The notes beneath the pieces were generated by a model that was given only the letters and a program-made list of their open reading frames with translations, had not been told where the DNA came from and ran no database searches. 64,000 bases of DNA from Variovorax boronicumulans (GTDB lineage: Bacteria; Pseudomonadota; Gammaproteobacteria; Burkholderiales; Burkholderiaceae_C): contig NZ_JAUSSG010000001.1 in NCBI RefSeq assembly GCF_030812215.1, positions 806,001 to 870,000 of the forward strand, read 5' to 3'. Both the position numbers and the translations under genes were made by a program. Of this stretch, positions 12,571 to 21,442 are shown piece by piece. The stretch's first letter is position 1; the number at the start of each line of letters is the position of its first letter.

Positions 12571-13566
12571 ATGGTTTTTTCAACGCAGCGCGTTCAGCCG
12601 GTCCGCCGGGCGATCAGCGCCGGCCTCTTTCTAGCCGCCGTGAGCCTGTCGGGCCTTGCGCAGGCGCAAAGCGGCACGCCCATCCGCCTGCTCGTGGGCT
12701 TTCCGGCCGGTGCAGGCACCGACGCCATTGCACGCACGCTGGGCGAAAAACTCAAGGACGTGCTGGGCGTGCCGGTGGTGGTCGAGAACCGCGCCGGCGC
12801 GGGCGGCCAGATCGCCGCGACGGTGCTGAAGTCCTCGCCCGCCGACGGCCACACGTTGTTCCTCACGCACGACCACACGATCTCGATCCTGCCGCAGGTG
12901 GTGAAGAACCCGGGTTTCAACCCCGCCACCGACTTCGTGCCCGTGGCCGGCTTCGCCACCTTCGCCAACGTGCTGGCCGTCTCGGGCGGCACGCCGGCCA
13001 AGAGCGTCGACGAGTACGTGAAGTGGGTCCGCACCGCCAAGGGCGGCAAGGAGACCATCGGCATCCCCGCGCCCGCGTCGATTCCCGAATTCCTCGTGAA
13101 GATGATCTCGGACAAGTACAAGATCGACGTGCAGCCCGCGCCCTACCGCGGCAGCGCGCCGATGACAGCCGACATGCTGGGCAACCAGATCACCGCGGGC
13201 ATCGCCTCGGTGCCGGACTTCATCGAAAACCACAAGGCAGGCAAGGTGCGCATCGTGGCCTCCATCGGCGCCAAGCGCCAGGCGGTGATTCCGAACGTCC
13301 CGACCTTCACCGAACTGGGCTTCTCGAACCTGGAAGACCTGCCCTACTACGGCATCTTCGCGCCGGTGGGCACGCCGCAGCCGATCATCGACAAGTACGG
13401 CGATGCGCTGCAGAAGGTGCTGGCCATGCCCGATGTGAAGCAGAAGCTCACGACGATGGGCCTCACGGTCGGCTATGAGCCGCAAGGCCAGTTCGCGGGC
13501 CGTGTGCGGACGTATACGCAGACCTGGGAGCGGATCATCCAGGCCAGCGGGTTCAAGCCGCTTTGA
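12571..13566 (+). CDS. Bug-family tripartite tricarboxylate transporter substrate-binding protein
   Basis: 331 residues, with a signal peptide (basic start, hydrophobic core, cleavage near GLAQAQ) and then the Bug/TctC hallmark PIRLLVGFPAGAGTDAIAR and later VVENRAGAGGQIAA. The start is set by GGAG six bases ahead of the ATG at 12571. No TctA/TctB membrane genes are nearby, as is usual for the many orphan Bug proteins of Bordetella and Variovorax relatives. The ligand is unknown, probably a carboxylate. It is transcribed divergently from clpB across a 141 bp gap. Confidence 0.88.
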   Translation: MVFSTQRVQPVRRAISAGLFLAAVSLSGLAQAQSGTPIRLLVGFPAGAGTDAIARTLGEKLKDVLGVPVVVENRAGAGGQIAATVLKSSPADGHTLFLTHDHTISILPQVVKNPGFNPATDFVPVAGFATFANVLAVSGGTPAKSVDEYVKWVRTAKGGKETIGIPAPASIPEFLVKMISDKYKIDVQPAPYRGSAPMTADMLGNQITAGIASVPDFIENHKAGKVRIVASIGAKRQAVIPNVPTFTELGFSNLEDLPYYGIFAPVGTPQPIIDKYGDALQKVLAMPDVKQKLTTMGLTVGYEPQGQFAGRVRTYTQTWERIIQASGFKPL

Positions 13567-13573
13567 GCTTGCC

Positions 13574-14050
13574 CTAGGCGTTCGGGGCAGAGATGCCCCA
13601 GCGCGCCAACGCCGCGTCGTCGCTGACGCGCGCATCGACCCAACGGGCGCCTTCGGGCGTCTGTTCTTTTTTCCAGAACGGCGCTTGGGTCTTCAAGTAG
13701 TCCATCAGGAACTCACAGGCCTCGAAGCTCTGGCCGCGGTGGGCCGAGATCACGGCCACCATCATGATCTGGTCGAGTGGCTGCAAGAGGCCGACGCGGT
13801 GGATCACGCGCGCGCCGAGGATGTCGAAGCGCTTGTGCGCCTCGTCGATCATGGCCTCGATGGCCTTCTCGGTCATGCCGGGGTAGTGCTCCAACTCCAT
13901 CGAAGCCACGGTGCTGCCGTCATTGCGGTCTCTCACCGTGCCTATGAAGCTGCAGACCGCGCCCACGCGCTTGTCGCCCGCACGCAACGCGGCGAGCTCC
14001 TGGCTTAAGTCGAAATCACCCGTCTGGATCGAAACACGCGCAACGCTCAT
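13574..14050 (-). CDS. moaE: Molybdopterin synthase catalytic subunit MoaE
   Basis: 158 residues; MoaE signatures include GAVCSFIGTVRDRNDG near the N-terminus, the MELEHYPGM segment, HRVGLLQPLD, AHRGQSFEAC and the lysine-containing FWKKEQ region near the active site. With MoaD-thiocarboxylate it inserts two sulfurs into cyclic pyranopterin monophosphate to form molybdopterin. It is on the same strand as moaD/moeA/mobB but is separated from them by a dapA-like gene on the opposite strand, so it needs its own promoter or read-through. Confidence 0.93.
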   Translation of the reverse strand: MSVARVSIQTGDFDLSQELAALRAGDKRVGAVCSFIGTVRDRNDGSTVASMELEHYPGMTEKAIEAMIDEAHKRFDILGARVIHRVGLLQPLDQIMMVAVISAHRGQSFEACEFLMDYLKTQAPFWKKEQTPEGARWVDARVSDDAALARWGISAPNA

Positions 14051-14189
14051 GTCCGGATTGTGTCATCGAGATAGACTGCGTCCATGCCTTGCCTCGCCAC
14101 GCTCTCCACGGTGCCCTCGCACCCCGAGGGCCGTTGCGCGCGCCAGGGCAGCAAAGCCAAAAAACCAAAGCTCGTCTGACCGGAGCTGC

Positions 14190-14218
14190 GGTTCCGTCGT
14201 CGGATGAGCGACGGAACC
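14190..14218. repeat. Perfect 10-bp inverted repeat (hairpin) between moaE and the dapA-like gene
   Basis: Arms GGTTCCGTCG (14190-14199) and CGACGGAACC (14209-14218) flank a 9-base loop. No T-run follows on either strand, so it does not look like an intrinsic terminator. It lies 86 bases upstream of the dapA-like start and 140 bases upstream of the divergent moaE start. It could be an operator or a leader hairpin. Confidence 0.55.
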
Positions 14219-14303
14219 TGCCAAGAGGCTTTGACCCCAGCATGGTTGTGCGCGCATCGGACGGTGGTTCTTTCCATCGGTTGATTCCTGAAAGGAAGCC
14301 TGC

Positions 14304-15194
14304 GTGCCACAACAACAAACCACCTCCCCTGATTTTTCGGGTCTCTGGATTCCGCTCGTCACGCCGTTCCGCGACGGCGCGGTCGACCATGCGGCACTCG
14401 CCACGCTGACCCGGCGCCTCGCCGCCGACGGCGTGGCCGGCTTCGTGGTCTGCGGCTCGACCGGCGAAGCCGCCGCACTCGACGAGGCGGAGCAACTGGC
14501 GTCGCTCGACACCGTGCTGGCGGCCGCCAGTGGCCTGCCGGTCGTCATGGGGCTCTCGGGCTACCACCTGGGCAAGACAACGGCCTGGGTGCGCAAGCTC
14601 TCGGAACAGCCGCTCGCGGGCCTGCTGGTGCCTGCGCCGCACTACATCCGCCCTTCGCAGGCAGGCCTCCTCGAATGGTTCCGCGCGATTGCCGATGCGA
14701 GCGCGGTGCCGGTGCTGATCTACGACATTCCCTATCGCACCGGTGCCACGCTCTCGCGCGAGACGCTGCTCGCGCTGGCTGCGCACCCGCGCATCAGGGG
14801 CATCAAGGACTGCGGCGGCGACATGGCCAAGACACGCGCCCTGATCGCCGACGGTCGGCTGCAGGTGCTGTCGGGCGAAGACCACCAGGTCTTCTCGACG
14901 GTGGCCGAAGGCGGCGCGGGCGCCATCGCTGCGAGCGGGCATGTGCAAACGAAGCGCTTCGTGCAGGTGCTGCGCCTCCTGGCCGACAACCGCCTCGCCG
15001 AGGCGCGCGCCGAGTGGCAACCGCTGCAGCCGCTGATCGAGATGCTCTTCGCCGAACCGAACCCCGGTCCGTTGAAGGCGCTGCTGGCGCACGGCGGCGC
15101 GATGCGCGACGAGTTGCGATCGCCGATGACGCGCGCCTCCGAGGGCCTGCGCGAACGCCTGGTGGCGCTGGACGCGCGGCTCAGCCGCCCGTAA
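14304..15194 (+). CDS. DapA-family (dihydrodipicolinate synthase-like) aldolase
   Basis: 296 residues, TIM-barrel NAL/DHDPS superfamily. Catalytic residues are present: Schiff-base lysine K168 in GIKDCGGD, Tyr140 in YDIPYRTG, Arg145, the GSTGE loop (Thr53), and Tyr114 in HYIRPSQAG. All residues typical of true 4-hydroxy-tetrahydrodipicolinate synthase seem present, so it may make lysine precursor. However, paralogues in this family handle other 2-oxo acids. It has a GTG start with AAAGGAAG ahead. The gene sits inside the molybdenum-cofactor run in the opposite direction and its 3' end overlaps moaD by 14 bp. Confidence 0.85.
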   Translation: MPQQQTTSPDFSGLWIPLVTPFRDGAVDHAALATLTRRLAADGVAGFVVCGSTGEAAALDEAEQLASLDTVLAAASGLPVVMGLSGYHLGKTTAWVRKLSEQPLAGLLVPAPHYIRPSQAGLLEWFRAIADASAVPVLIYDIPYRTGATLSRETLLALAAHPRIRGIKDCGGDMAKTRALIADGRLQVLSGEDHQVFSTVAEGGAGAIAASGHVQTKRFVQVLRLLADNRLAEARAEWQPLQPLIEMLFAEPNPGPLKALLAHGGAMRDELRSPMTRASEGLRERLVALDARLSRP

Positions 15195-15432
15195 CCGGCG
15201 GGAAGAACGCGACCTCGCAGCCTTCGTGCAGGGCTGCGGCTTCGTCGCTCATGACCTGGTCGAGCGCCATGCGCACCGCCTTGCCGCGCGCGAGAGCGGT
15301 GGCGTGCGCACCGCCGCGTGCAATGAGTTCGTCGCGCAGTGCGGCGAGCGTTTCGGCGCGGGTGTCGACGGTTTCGTTGCTGCTGGAAAGCGCCTCGCGC
15401 ACCGAGGCGAAATAACGGATCTGGACCTTCAT
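15181..15432 (-). CDS. moaD: Molybdopterin synthase sulfur carrier subunit MoaD
   Basis: 83 residues, beta-grasp ubiquitin-like protein ending in the obligatory Gly-Gly (FFPPVTGG) that is adenylated and thiocarboxylated. N-terminal MKVQIRYFASVREAL is typical. It lies 7 bp downstream of moeA and so belongs to the same operon; the distal partner moaE is displaced by the inserted dapA-like gene. The convergent 3' overlap with that gene covers its last codons. Confidence 0.93.
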   Translation of the reverse strand: MKVQIRYFASVREALSSSNETVDTRAETLAALRDELIARGGAHATALARGKAVRMALDQVMSDEAAALHEGCEVAFFPPVTGG

Positions 15433-15439
15433 GGGAATC

Positions 15440-16726
15440 TCAGGCGAGCAGCGAGGCGAAGGGAATGAAGTTCACGGTGTCGCCCGACTTGATCGTCCGG
15501 CCCGAAGGGTTGTCGACCACGCCATCGCCCCAGACCATCGAGGTCAGCACGCCGGAGCTCTGGTTGGCGAACAGGTCGAGCCCGCCCGCGGCGTTGCGCC
15601 GAGCGCGCAGGAACTCGCGGCGCTTGTCGGCGCGCGGCCAATCGAAATCGGCGCGCATCTGCACGGCCTCGGGCGTCACGCGATCAGCGCCCTGCAGCGT
15701 CAGCAGGAAGGGGCGCACGAGCATCAGGAAGGCCAGGAAGCTCGACACCGGATTGCCGGGCAACCCCGTCACGTGGCATGCGCCCTGACCGTTGCTGCGC
15801 GGGATCGCGCCATAGGCGAACGGCTTGCCGGGCTTCATCGACAGCGACCACAGCTGCAGCTCGCCGAGTGTCTGCAGCGCGGCGCGGATGTGGTCTTCCT
15901 CGCCGACGGAGACGCCGCCGGTGGTGATGATCAGGTCGCTCGCCTCGGCCGCATCGCGCAATGCCGCGATGGTGGTCTCGCGGTTGTCGGGCACGATGCC
16001 CAGGTCGTTCACCTCGCAGCCCAGGCGGTGCAGCAAGGCGCGCATGAAGAAGCGGTTGGAGTTGTAGATCGCGCCGGGCTTCATCGCGTCGGGTGCGACC
16101 TCGCCGGGCATCACCAGCTCGTCGCCGGTGGAAAGCATCGCCACGCGCGGCTTGCGCGTCACCTGCACTTTGTGGAAGCCCACGCTGGCGGCAAGACCGA
16201 GCGCCGCGGGCGTGAGGCGTTCGCCCTTCTTCAGCACGACGTCGCCGGAGGCCACGTCCTCGCCCGCGCGGCGGACCCACTGGCCGGTTGCCGGAACGAT
16301 CGCGATGCGCACTGAACCCAGGCCGCCTTCCTCCGGCACGGCGGTCGTGTCTTCCTGCATCACGACGGCGTCGGCGCCCTCGGGAATCTGCGCGCCGGTG
16401 AAGATGCGCGCCGCGGTGCCGGCCGCGAGCGGCGTGCCGACGGTGCCCGCGGGAATGCGCTGCGTTACCTGGAGCACGGCGCCCGGCACGGTGCAATCGG
16501 CCGCGCGAACCGCGTAGCCGTCCATTGCGCTGTTGTCGCGCGGCGGCACGGTGAGCCCGGAGACGAGGTCCTGCGCGAGCACGCGGCCATCGGCATCGAA
16601 GGTGACGACGCTCTCGGCGGGGAGCTTCGGCGCGGCCTTGGCCAGCAACTGCGCGATGGCTTCGTCCAGCGGCATCAGCGGGGGCCGCGCGTTGGACGCG
16701 GAGAACGGAACGGGTGTGTCAGCCAT
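15440..16726 (-). CDS. moeA: Molybdopterin molybdenumtransferase MoeA
   Basis: 428 residues from MADTPVPF. Motifs: DNSAMDGYAVRAAD near residue 70, the MPT-binding domain with STGDELV and TTGGVSVGEEDH, MKPGKPFAYG and GLPGNPVSSF. It inserts molybdate into adenylylated molybdopterin. The start overlaps the 3' end of mobB by 8 bases, so the two are translationally coupled. Longer upstream starts are rejected because they run deep into mobB. Confidence 0.94.
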   Translation of the reverse strand: MADTPVPFSASNARPPLMPLDEAIAQLLAKAAPKLPAESVVTFDADGRVLAQDLVSGLTVPPRDNSAMDGYAVRAADCTVPGAVLQVTQRIPAGTVGTPLAAGTAARIFTGAQIPEGADAVVMQEDTTAVPEEGGLGSVRIAIVPATGQWVRRAGEDVASGDVVLKKGERLTPAALGLAASVGFHKVQVTRKPRVAMLSTGDELVMPGEVAPDAMKPGAIYNSNRFFMRALLHRLGCEVNDLGIVPDNRETTIAALRDAAEASDLIITTGGVSVGEEDHIRAALQTLGELQLWSLSMKPGKPFAYGAIPRSNGQGACHVTGLPGNPVSSFLAFLMLVRPFLLTLQGADRVTPEAVQMRADFDWPRADKRREFLRARRNAAGGLDLFANQSSGVLTSMVWGDGVVDNPSGRTIKSGDTVNFIPFASLLA

Positions 16727-17264
16727 GGTGTTCCGGGTTGTACTCGAAGCGCTCGCCATTGGCGATGAGCCACTGTGCGATGGCCTCGGCGTCGTTGAGG
16801 TCGAACAGCTGCCGCTCGGTGTGCGACGGCAGCTTGCCGGGCGCATCGGTGGCGACGGCGGTGACGAACGGATCGTCGGTATAGAGCACGGGCCGCAGCG
16901 CCTCGCCTGCTTCAGGCAGGCGCCAGACCTCGATCTTGAGTACGTCGCTGTGCCGGAAGCCTTCGACCAGCACCCAGTCGACGGCCGGGTGGAGCTCGGC
17001 CAGCAGCTGGTGGACGCTGAGATCGACCGGCGTTTCGAATTCGCGCATCACCGCCAGTCGCTTGTCGGAAGCGACCACCACCTCGAAGGCCCCGGCCTCG
17101 CGGTGGCGGTATGTGTCCTTGCCCGGATGGTCGATGTCGAACTTGTGGTGGGCATGCTTGACCACCGAGACGCGCTTTCCGAGCCGCTTGAGCACGGGGA
17201 TCAGCTTTTCCACCAGCGTGGTCTTGCCCGCGCCCGAGTAGCCGGCGAATCCGACGACCTTCAT
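16719..17264 (-). CDS. mobB: Molybdopterin-guanine dinucleotide biosynthesis adapter MobB
   Basis: 181 residues with the P-loop GYSGAGKTT at residues 8-16 and VVKHAHHKFDIDHPGKD, VLVEGF as in MobB. This GTP-binding protein assists MobA in attaching GMP to the cofactor. mobA is not in the window. It is placed between thrC (18 bp after its stop) and moeA (8-base overlap), making a hom-thrC-mobB-moeA-moaD run. Confidence 0.92.
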   Translation of the reverse strand: MKVVGFAGYSGAGKTTLVEKLIPVLKRLGKRVSVVKHAHHKFDIDHPGKDTYRHREAGAFEVVVASDKRLAVMREFETPVDLSVHQLLAELHPAVDWVLVEGFRHSDVLKIEVWRLPEAGEALRPVLYTDDPFVTAVATDAPGKLPSHTERQLFDLNDAEAIAQWLIANGERFEYNPEHHG

Positions 17265-17282
17265 GTCGGACGGCCCGCGACG

Positions 17283-18698
17283 TCAGTCACAGTTCTGGGC
17301 GATGTAGGCCTTCACGGCTTCCGCGTCGGCCGGCAGCTTGACCACGCGCTTGGGGAGCGCCTCGATGCCTTCGAACTTGGCGGGGCGGTCAGGCTCATGG
17401 CCCAGCGCTTCGACGATCGTGGCGGCGAACTTGATCGGCAACGCCGTTTCGAGCACCACCATCGGCACGCCCGGCGCGAGGAATTCGCGCGCGGCCTTCA
17501 GGCCGTCGGCCGTGTGCGGGTCGACCAGCGTGGCGAAGCGCTTCTCGGTGTCGCGGATGGTGGCGAGGCGGTCGGCATGCGTGCTGCGGCTGCTCTTGAA
17601 GCCGAAGCGCTCGGCCGCCTGCTTGAAGGCCGGGTCGGCGCTCAGGTCGAAGCGGCCTTCGAGGCCCAGGTCTTCCACGAACAGCTTGCGCAGCTTGGCC
17701 GCGTCACGGCCCACCAGGTCGAACACGAAGCGCTCGAAATTGCTGGCCTTGCTGATGTCCATCGACGGGCTGGAGGTCTCGTGCGTGTCGGCCGCGCCGC
17801 GCACGCGGTAGATGCCGGTGCGGAAGAACTCGTCGAGCACGTCGTTCTCGTTGGTGGCAACCACCAGCGTCTGGATCGGCAGGCCCATCATGCGCGCCAC
17901 GTGGCCCGCGCAGACGTTGCCGAAGTTGCCCGAGGGCACGGTGAAGCTCACCGGCTTGTCGTTGCTGGCCGTGGCCTGGAAGTAGCCGGCGAAGTAGTAG
18001 ACGACCTGCGCGAGCAGGCGCGCCCAATTGATCGAATTGACCGTGCCGATGCGGTACTTGCGCTTGAAGCCCAGGTCGTTGGACACGGCCTTCACGATGT
18101 CCTGGCAGTCGTCGAACACGCCGGTGATGGCGATGTTGTGGATGTTCTCGTCCTGCAGGCTGAACATCTGCGCCTGCTGGAACGGGCTCATGCGGCCGTC
18201 CGGCGAGGTCATGAAGACGCGCACGCCCTTCTTGCCGCGCATGGCGTACTCGGCCGCGCTGCCGGTGTCGCCGCTGGTGGCGCCCAGGATGTTGAGCTCG
18301 GCGCCGCGGCGGGCCAGTTCGTACTCGAACAGGTTGCCCAGCAGCTGCATCGCCATGTCCTTGAAGGCCAGCGTGGGGCCGTTGGACAGGGCTTCGATGT
18401 ACACGCCGTCTTCCAGTTCGCGCAGCGGCACGATCTCGTCGGTGCCGAACACCTCGGCGGTGTAGGTCTTGGCGCAGATGGCCTTCAGGTCAGCCGCGGG
18501 GATGTCGTCGATGTAGAGCGAGAGGATCTCGAAGGCCAGCTCGGCGTACGGCAGTTCGCGCCACTTGGCGAGCGTGGCGGCATCGACCTGCGGGTAGGTT
18601 TCCGGCAGGTACAGGCCGCCATCGGGCGCGAGGCCTTCGAGAAGGATTTCGCAGAAGCGCTTGCGGTCGGGGTGGCCGCGGGTGCTCAGGTAGTTCAC
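17283..18698 (-). CDS. thrC: Threonine synthase
   Basis: 471 residues starting from a GTG that overlaps the hom stop (GTGA) with AAGGAAGAG ahead. PLP lysine K113 in NGPTLAFKDMAMQ, and glycine-rich phosphate loop GATSGDTGSAAE. It converts O-phosphohomoserine to threonine. The N-terminal NYLSTRG matches the family. The immediately upstream gene is homoserine dehydrogenase, so both are expressed together; homoserine kinase is not present in the window. Confidence 0.94.
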   Translation of the reverse strand: MNYLSTRGHPDRKRFCEILLEGLAPDGGLYLPETYPQVDAATLAKWRELPYAELAFEILSLYIDDIPAADLKAICAKTYTAEVFGTDEIVPLRELEDGVYIEALSNGPTLAFKDMAMQLLGNLFEYELARRGAELNILGATSGDTGSAAEYAMRGKKGVRVFMTSPDGRMSPFQQAQMFSLQDENIHNIAITGVFDDCQDIVKAVSNDLGFKRKYRIGTVNSINWARLLAQVVYYFAGYFQATASNDKPVSFTVPSGNFGNVCAGHVARMMGLPIQTLVVATNENDVLDEFFRTGIYRVRGAADTHETSSPSMDISKASNFERFVFDLVGRDAAKLRKLFVEDLGLEGRFDLSADPAFKQAAERFGFKSSRSTHADRLATIRDTEKRFATLVDPHTADGLKAAREFLAPGVPMVVLETALPIKFAATIVEALGHEPDRPAKFEGIEALPKRVVKLPADAEAVKAYIAQNCD

Positions 18699-20017
18699 TT
18701 CAACTCTTCCTTGCGGATGCGCACGATGGGTTCGAGCACCGTGGGCAGCGCCTGCAGCTCGGCCAGCACATCGTCGACGGCGCCTTCGCGCGCGTCGTGC
18801 GTGAGGATGATGAGGTCCGTTTGCGTAGAGCCCTCGCCGCCCACTTCGTCGGCTTCGCGCTGCAGCACGGCGTCGATGCTGATGCCGGCGGTGGCCAAGA
18901 GGCCGGTCACCTTGGCGAGCACGCCGGCCTGGTCGGCCACGCGCAGGCGCAGGTAGTAGCTGGTAACGACCTCGGCCATCGGCAGCACCTTGAGGTCGCT
19001 CATCGCGTCGGGGTGGAAGGCCAGGTGCGGTACGCGGTGCGCGGCGTCGGCCGTGTGCAGGCGGGTGATGTCGACCAGGTCGGCGATCACGGCGCTCGCG
19101 GTCGGCTCGCTGCCGGCGCCCTTGCCGTAGTAGAGCGTGGTGCCGACGGCGTCGCCATGCACGACCACCGCATTCATCGCGCCTTCGACGTTCGCCAGCA
19201 GGCGCTTGGACGGCACGAGCGACGGATGCACGCGCAGCTCGATGCCCTTGGCCGTGCGCTTGGTGATGCCCAGGAGCTTGATGCGGTAGCCGAGCTGCTC
19301 GGCGTACTTGATGTCCTGCGCAGCGAGCTTGGTGATGCCCTCGATGTGCGCCTTGTCGAACTGCACCGGAATGCCGAACGCGATGGCGCTCATCAGCGTG
19401 ACCTTGTGGCCGGCGTCGACGCCCTCGATGTCGAAGGTCGGATCGGCTTCGGCGTAGCCGAGGCGCTGGGCTTCCTTCAGCACGGTGGCGAAGTCCAGGC
19501 CCTTGTCGCGCATCTCGGAGAGGATGAAGTTCGTGGTGCCGTTGATGATGCCGGCCAGCCACTGGATGCTGTTGGCCGTGAGGCCTTCGCGCAGCGCCTT
19601 GATGATCGGGATGCCACCGGCCACCGCGGCCTCGAAGGCCACCATCACGCCCTTGGCATGCGCAGCCGCGAAGATCTCGGTGCCGTGCACTGCCAGCAGC
19701 GCCTTGTTGGCGGTGACCACGTGCTTGCCGGCCGCGATGGCTTCGAGCACCAGCTGTTTCGCGACGCCGTAGCCGCCGATCAGCTCGATGACGATGTCGA
19801 TGTCGGGGTTGGCGATGATCTCGCGCGCATCGGCCACCACCTTGACGCCCTCGCCGACCACTTCGCGGGCGCGGGCGGTGTCCAGGTCGGCCACCATGGT
19901 GATCTCGATGCCGCGGCCGGCGCGGCGCTTGATTTCTTCCTGGTTGCGCTGGAGCACCTTGAAGGTGCCGCTGCCGACCGTGCCGGCGCCGAGCAGGCCT
20001 ACTTGGATGGATTTCAT
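18695..20017 (-). CDS. hom: Homoserine dehydrogenase
   Basis: 440 residues from MKSIQVGLLG; a start at 20035 is also possible. NAD(P)-binding GAGTVGSG at the N-terminus, catalytic domain with GGIPIIKALREGLTAN and EADPTFDIEGVDAGHK, and a C-terminal ACT domain (about residues 350-430) that in this family gives threonine feedback control. It reduces aspartate semialdehyde to homoserine. It overlaps thrC by four bases. Confidence 0.94.
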   Translation of the reverse strand: MKSIQVGLLGAGTVGSGTFKVLQRNQEEIKRRAGRGIEITMVADLDTARAREVVGEGVKVVADAREIIANPDIDIVIELIGGYGVAKQLVLEAIAAGKHVVTANKALLAVHGTEIFAAAHAKGVMVAFEAAVAGGIPIIKALREGLTANSIQWLAGIINGTTNFILSEMRDKGLDFATVLKEAQRLGYAEADPTFDIEGVDAGHKVTLMSAIAFGIPVQFDKAHIEGITKLAAQDIKYAEQLGYRIKLLGITKRTAKGIELRVHPSLVPSKRLLANVEGAMNAVVVHGDAVGTTLYYGKGAGSEPTASAVIADLVDITRLHTADAAHRVPHLAFHPDAMSDLKVLPMAEVVTSYYLRLRVADQAGVLAKVTGLLATAGISIDAVLQREADEVGGEGSTQTDLIILTHDAREGAVDDVLAELQALPTVLEPIVRIRKEELK

Positions 20018-20110
20018 TGGGAGAGTCGCACTCATGGCGTTGATGATTTGGAAGGGGCAGGCTTCAGGTGTCGCCGGCAAGGCCACGGCACACGCCGTGG
20101 CCGGCAGATT

Positions 20111-21343
20111 TCAGGATGCAGTCTTGCGGCGCAGGCGGTACTGCTCGAGGAACTTCGCGATGCGGTTGATGGCCTCGCGCAGGTCGTCTTCGTGGGGCAG
20201 GAACACGATGCGGAAATGGTCCGGCGTGGCCCAGTTGAAGCCGGTGCCCTGCACCAGCATCACGCGGGTCTCCTTCAGCAGCTCAAGGAAGAACTGGCGG
20301 TCGTCCGCGATCGGATAGACCTCCGGGTCGAGCCTGGGGAACATGTAGAGCGCGGCGCTCGGCTTGACGCAGGTCACGCCCGGAATGGCGGTGATCAGCT
20401 CGTAGGCCAGGTCGCGCTGGCGGCGCAGGCGCCCGCCATCGCAGACCAGGTCATTGATGCTCTGGTAGCCGCCCAGGGCCGTCTGGATGGCCCATTGGCC
20501 CGGCACGTTGGCGCACAGGCGCATGTTCGAGAGCATGTTCAGGCCCTCGATGTAGTCCTGCGCAGCGCGCTTGTCGCCCGAGACCACGACCCAGCCGGCA
20601 CGGTAGCCGCACGAACGGTAGCTCTTGGAGAGCGAGTTGAAGGTGAGCGTGAGCACGTCGGTCGACAGGCTGGCGATGGCGGTGTGCTTCACCCCGTCGT
20701 ACAGCACCTTGTCGTAGACCTCGTCGGCAAAGATCACGAGGCCGTGTTCGCGAGCGATGGCCACGATGCTCTTGAGCAGATCGTCGGAATAGAGCGCGCC
20801 GGTCGGGTTGTTCGGGTTGATTACCACGATGCCCTTGGTGCGGGGCGTGATCTTGGCGCGGATGTCGTCCAGGTTGGGCATCCAGCCATTGGCCTCGTCG
20901 CAGAGGTAGTGCACCGGGGTGCCGCCCGAGAGGCTGGTGGAGGCGGTCCACAGGGGGTAGTCGGGGGCCGGCAGGAGCAGCTCGTCGCCGTCGTCGAGCA
21001 GCGCGTTCGTGGACATGGCGATGAGCTCGCTGGCGCCGTTGCCCAGGTAGATGTCGTCCAGCGTGACACCGGCAATGCCCTGCTTCTGCGTCTCGTGCAT
21101 CACCGCCTTGCGCGCGGCGAAGACGCCCTTGCTGTCGGAATAGCCCGCCGAATTCGGCAGGTTTCGGATCATGTCCTGCTGGATCTCCTCGGGCGCATCG
21201 AAGCCGAACACGGCGAGATTGCCGATGTTGAGCTTGATGATCTTCTGGCCGTCGTCCTCCATCTGCTTGGCCGCGTCCATGATGGGACCGCGGATGTCGT
21301 AGAGAACGTTGGCCAGCTTGGCCGATTTCTTGAGCTGCTTCAA
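20111..21343 (-). CDS. alaA: Alanine-synthesising aminotransferase, AlaA type
   Basis: 410 residues, fold-type I PLP enzyme. Schiff-base lysine K240 in SLSKSYR, NPNNPTGA near 177-183, and DYPLWTA; overall strong match to E. coli AlaA (glutamate-pyruvate aminotransferase). In E. coli AlaA the segment after LNIGN reads PAPFGF; here it reads LAVFGF, a small departure near the N-terminal substrate arm. It is upstream of hom on the same strand, with a 93 bp gap. An exact substrate (alanine versus valine/pyruvate) is not decided by sequence. Confidence 0.87.
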   Translation of the reverse strand: MKQLKKSAKLANVLYDIRGPIMDAAKQMEDDGQKIIKLNIGNLAVFGFDAPEEIQQDMIRNLPNSAGYSDSKGVFAARKAVMHETQKQGIAGVTLDDIYLGNGASELIAMSTNALLDDGDELLLPAPDYPLWTASTSLSGGTPVHYLCDEANGWMPNLDDIRAKITPRTKGIVVINPNNPTGALYSDDLLKSIVAIAREHGLVIFADEVYDKVLYDGVKHTAIASLSTDVLTLTFNSLSKSYRSCGYRAGWVVVSGDKRAAQDYIEGLNMLSNMRLCANVPGQWAIQTALGGYQSINDLVCDGGRLRRQRDLAYELITAIPGVTCVKPSAALYMFPRLDPEVYPIADDRQFFLELLKETRVMLVQGTGFNWATPDHFRIVFLPHEDDLREAINRIAKFLEQYRLRRKTAS

Positions 21344-21442
21344 AGGGCCCTCCCGGGCGGGTTTACTCGAGGATCAAAGGCCCCTGCAGGCCTCGTGTCA
21401 CTGGGGAAAACCTATAATTTGACCACAGTTCCCAGTGACCAG

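Noticed and set aside
21413..21418. Perfect TATAAT ahead of the Mth938-type gene
   Set aside because: No -35 hexamer at acceptable spacing and no extended -10 TGn, so I did not list it as a promoter.
16533..21442. Very long plus-strand open frames opposite moeA, mobB, thrC, hom and alaA
   Set aside because: Only the last part of one of them (from 21443) is a real gene; the remainder is antisense shadow of five well-identified enzymes.
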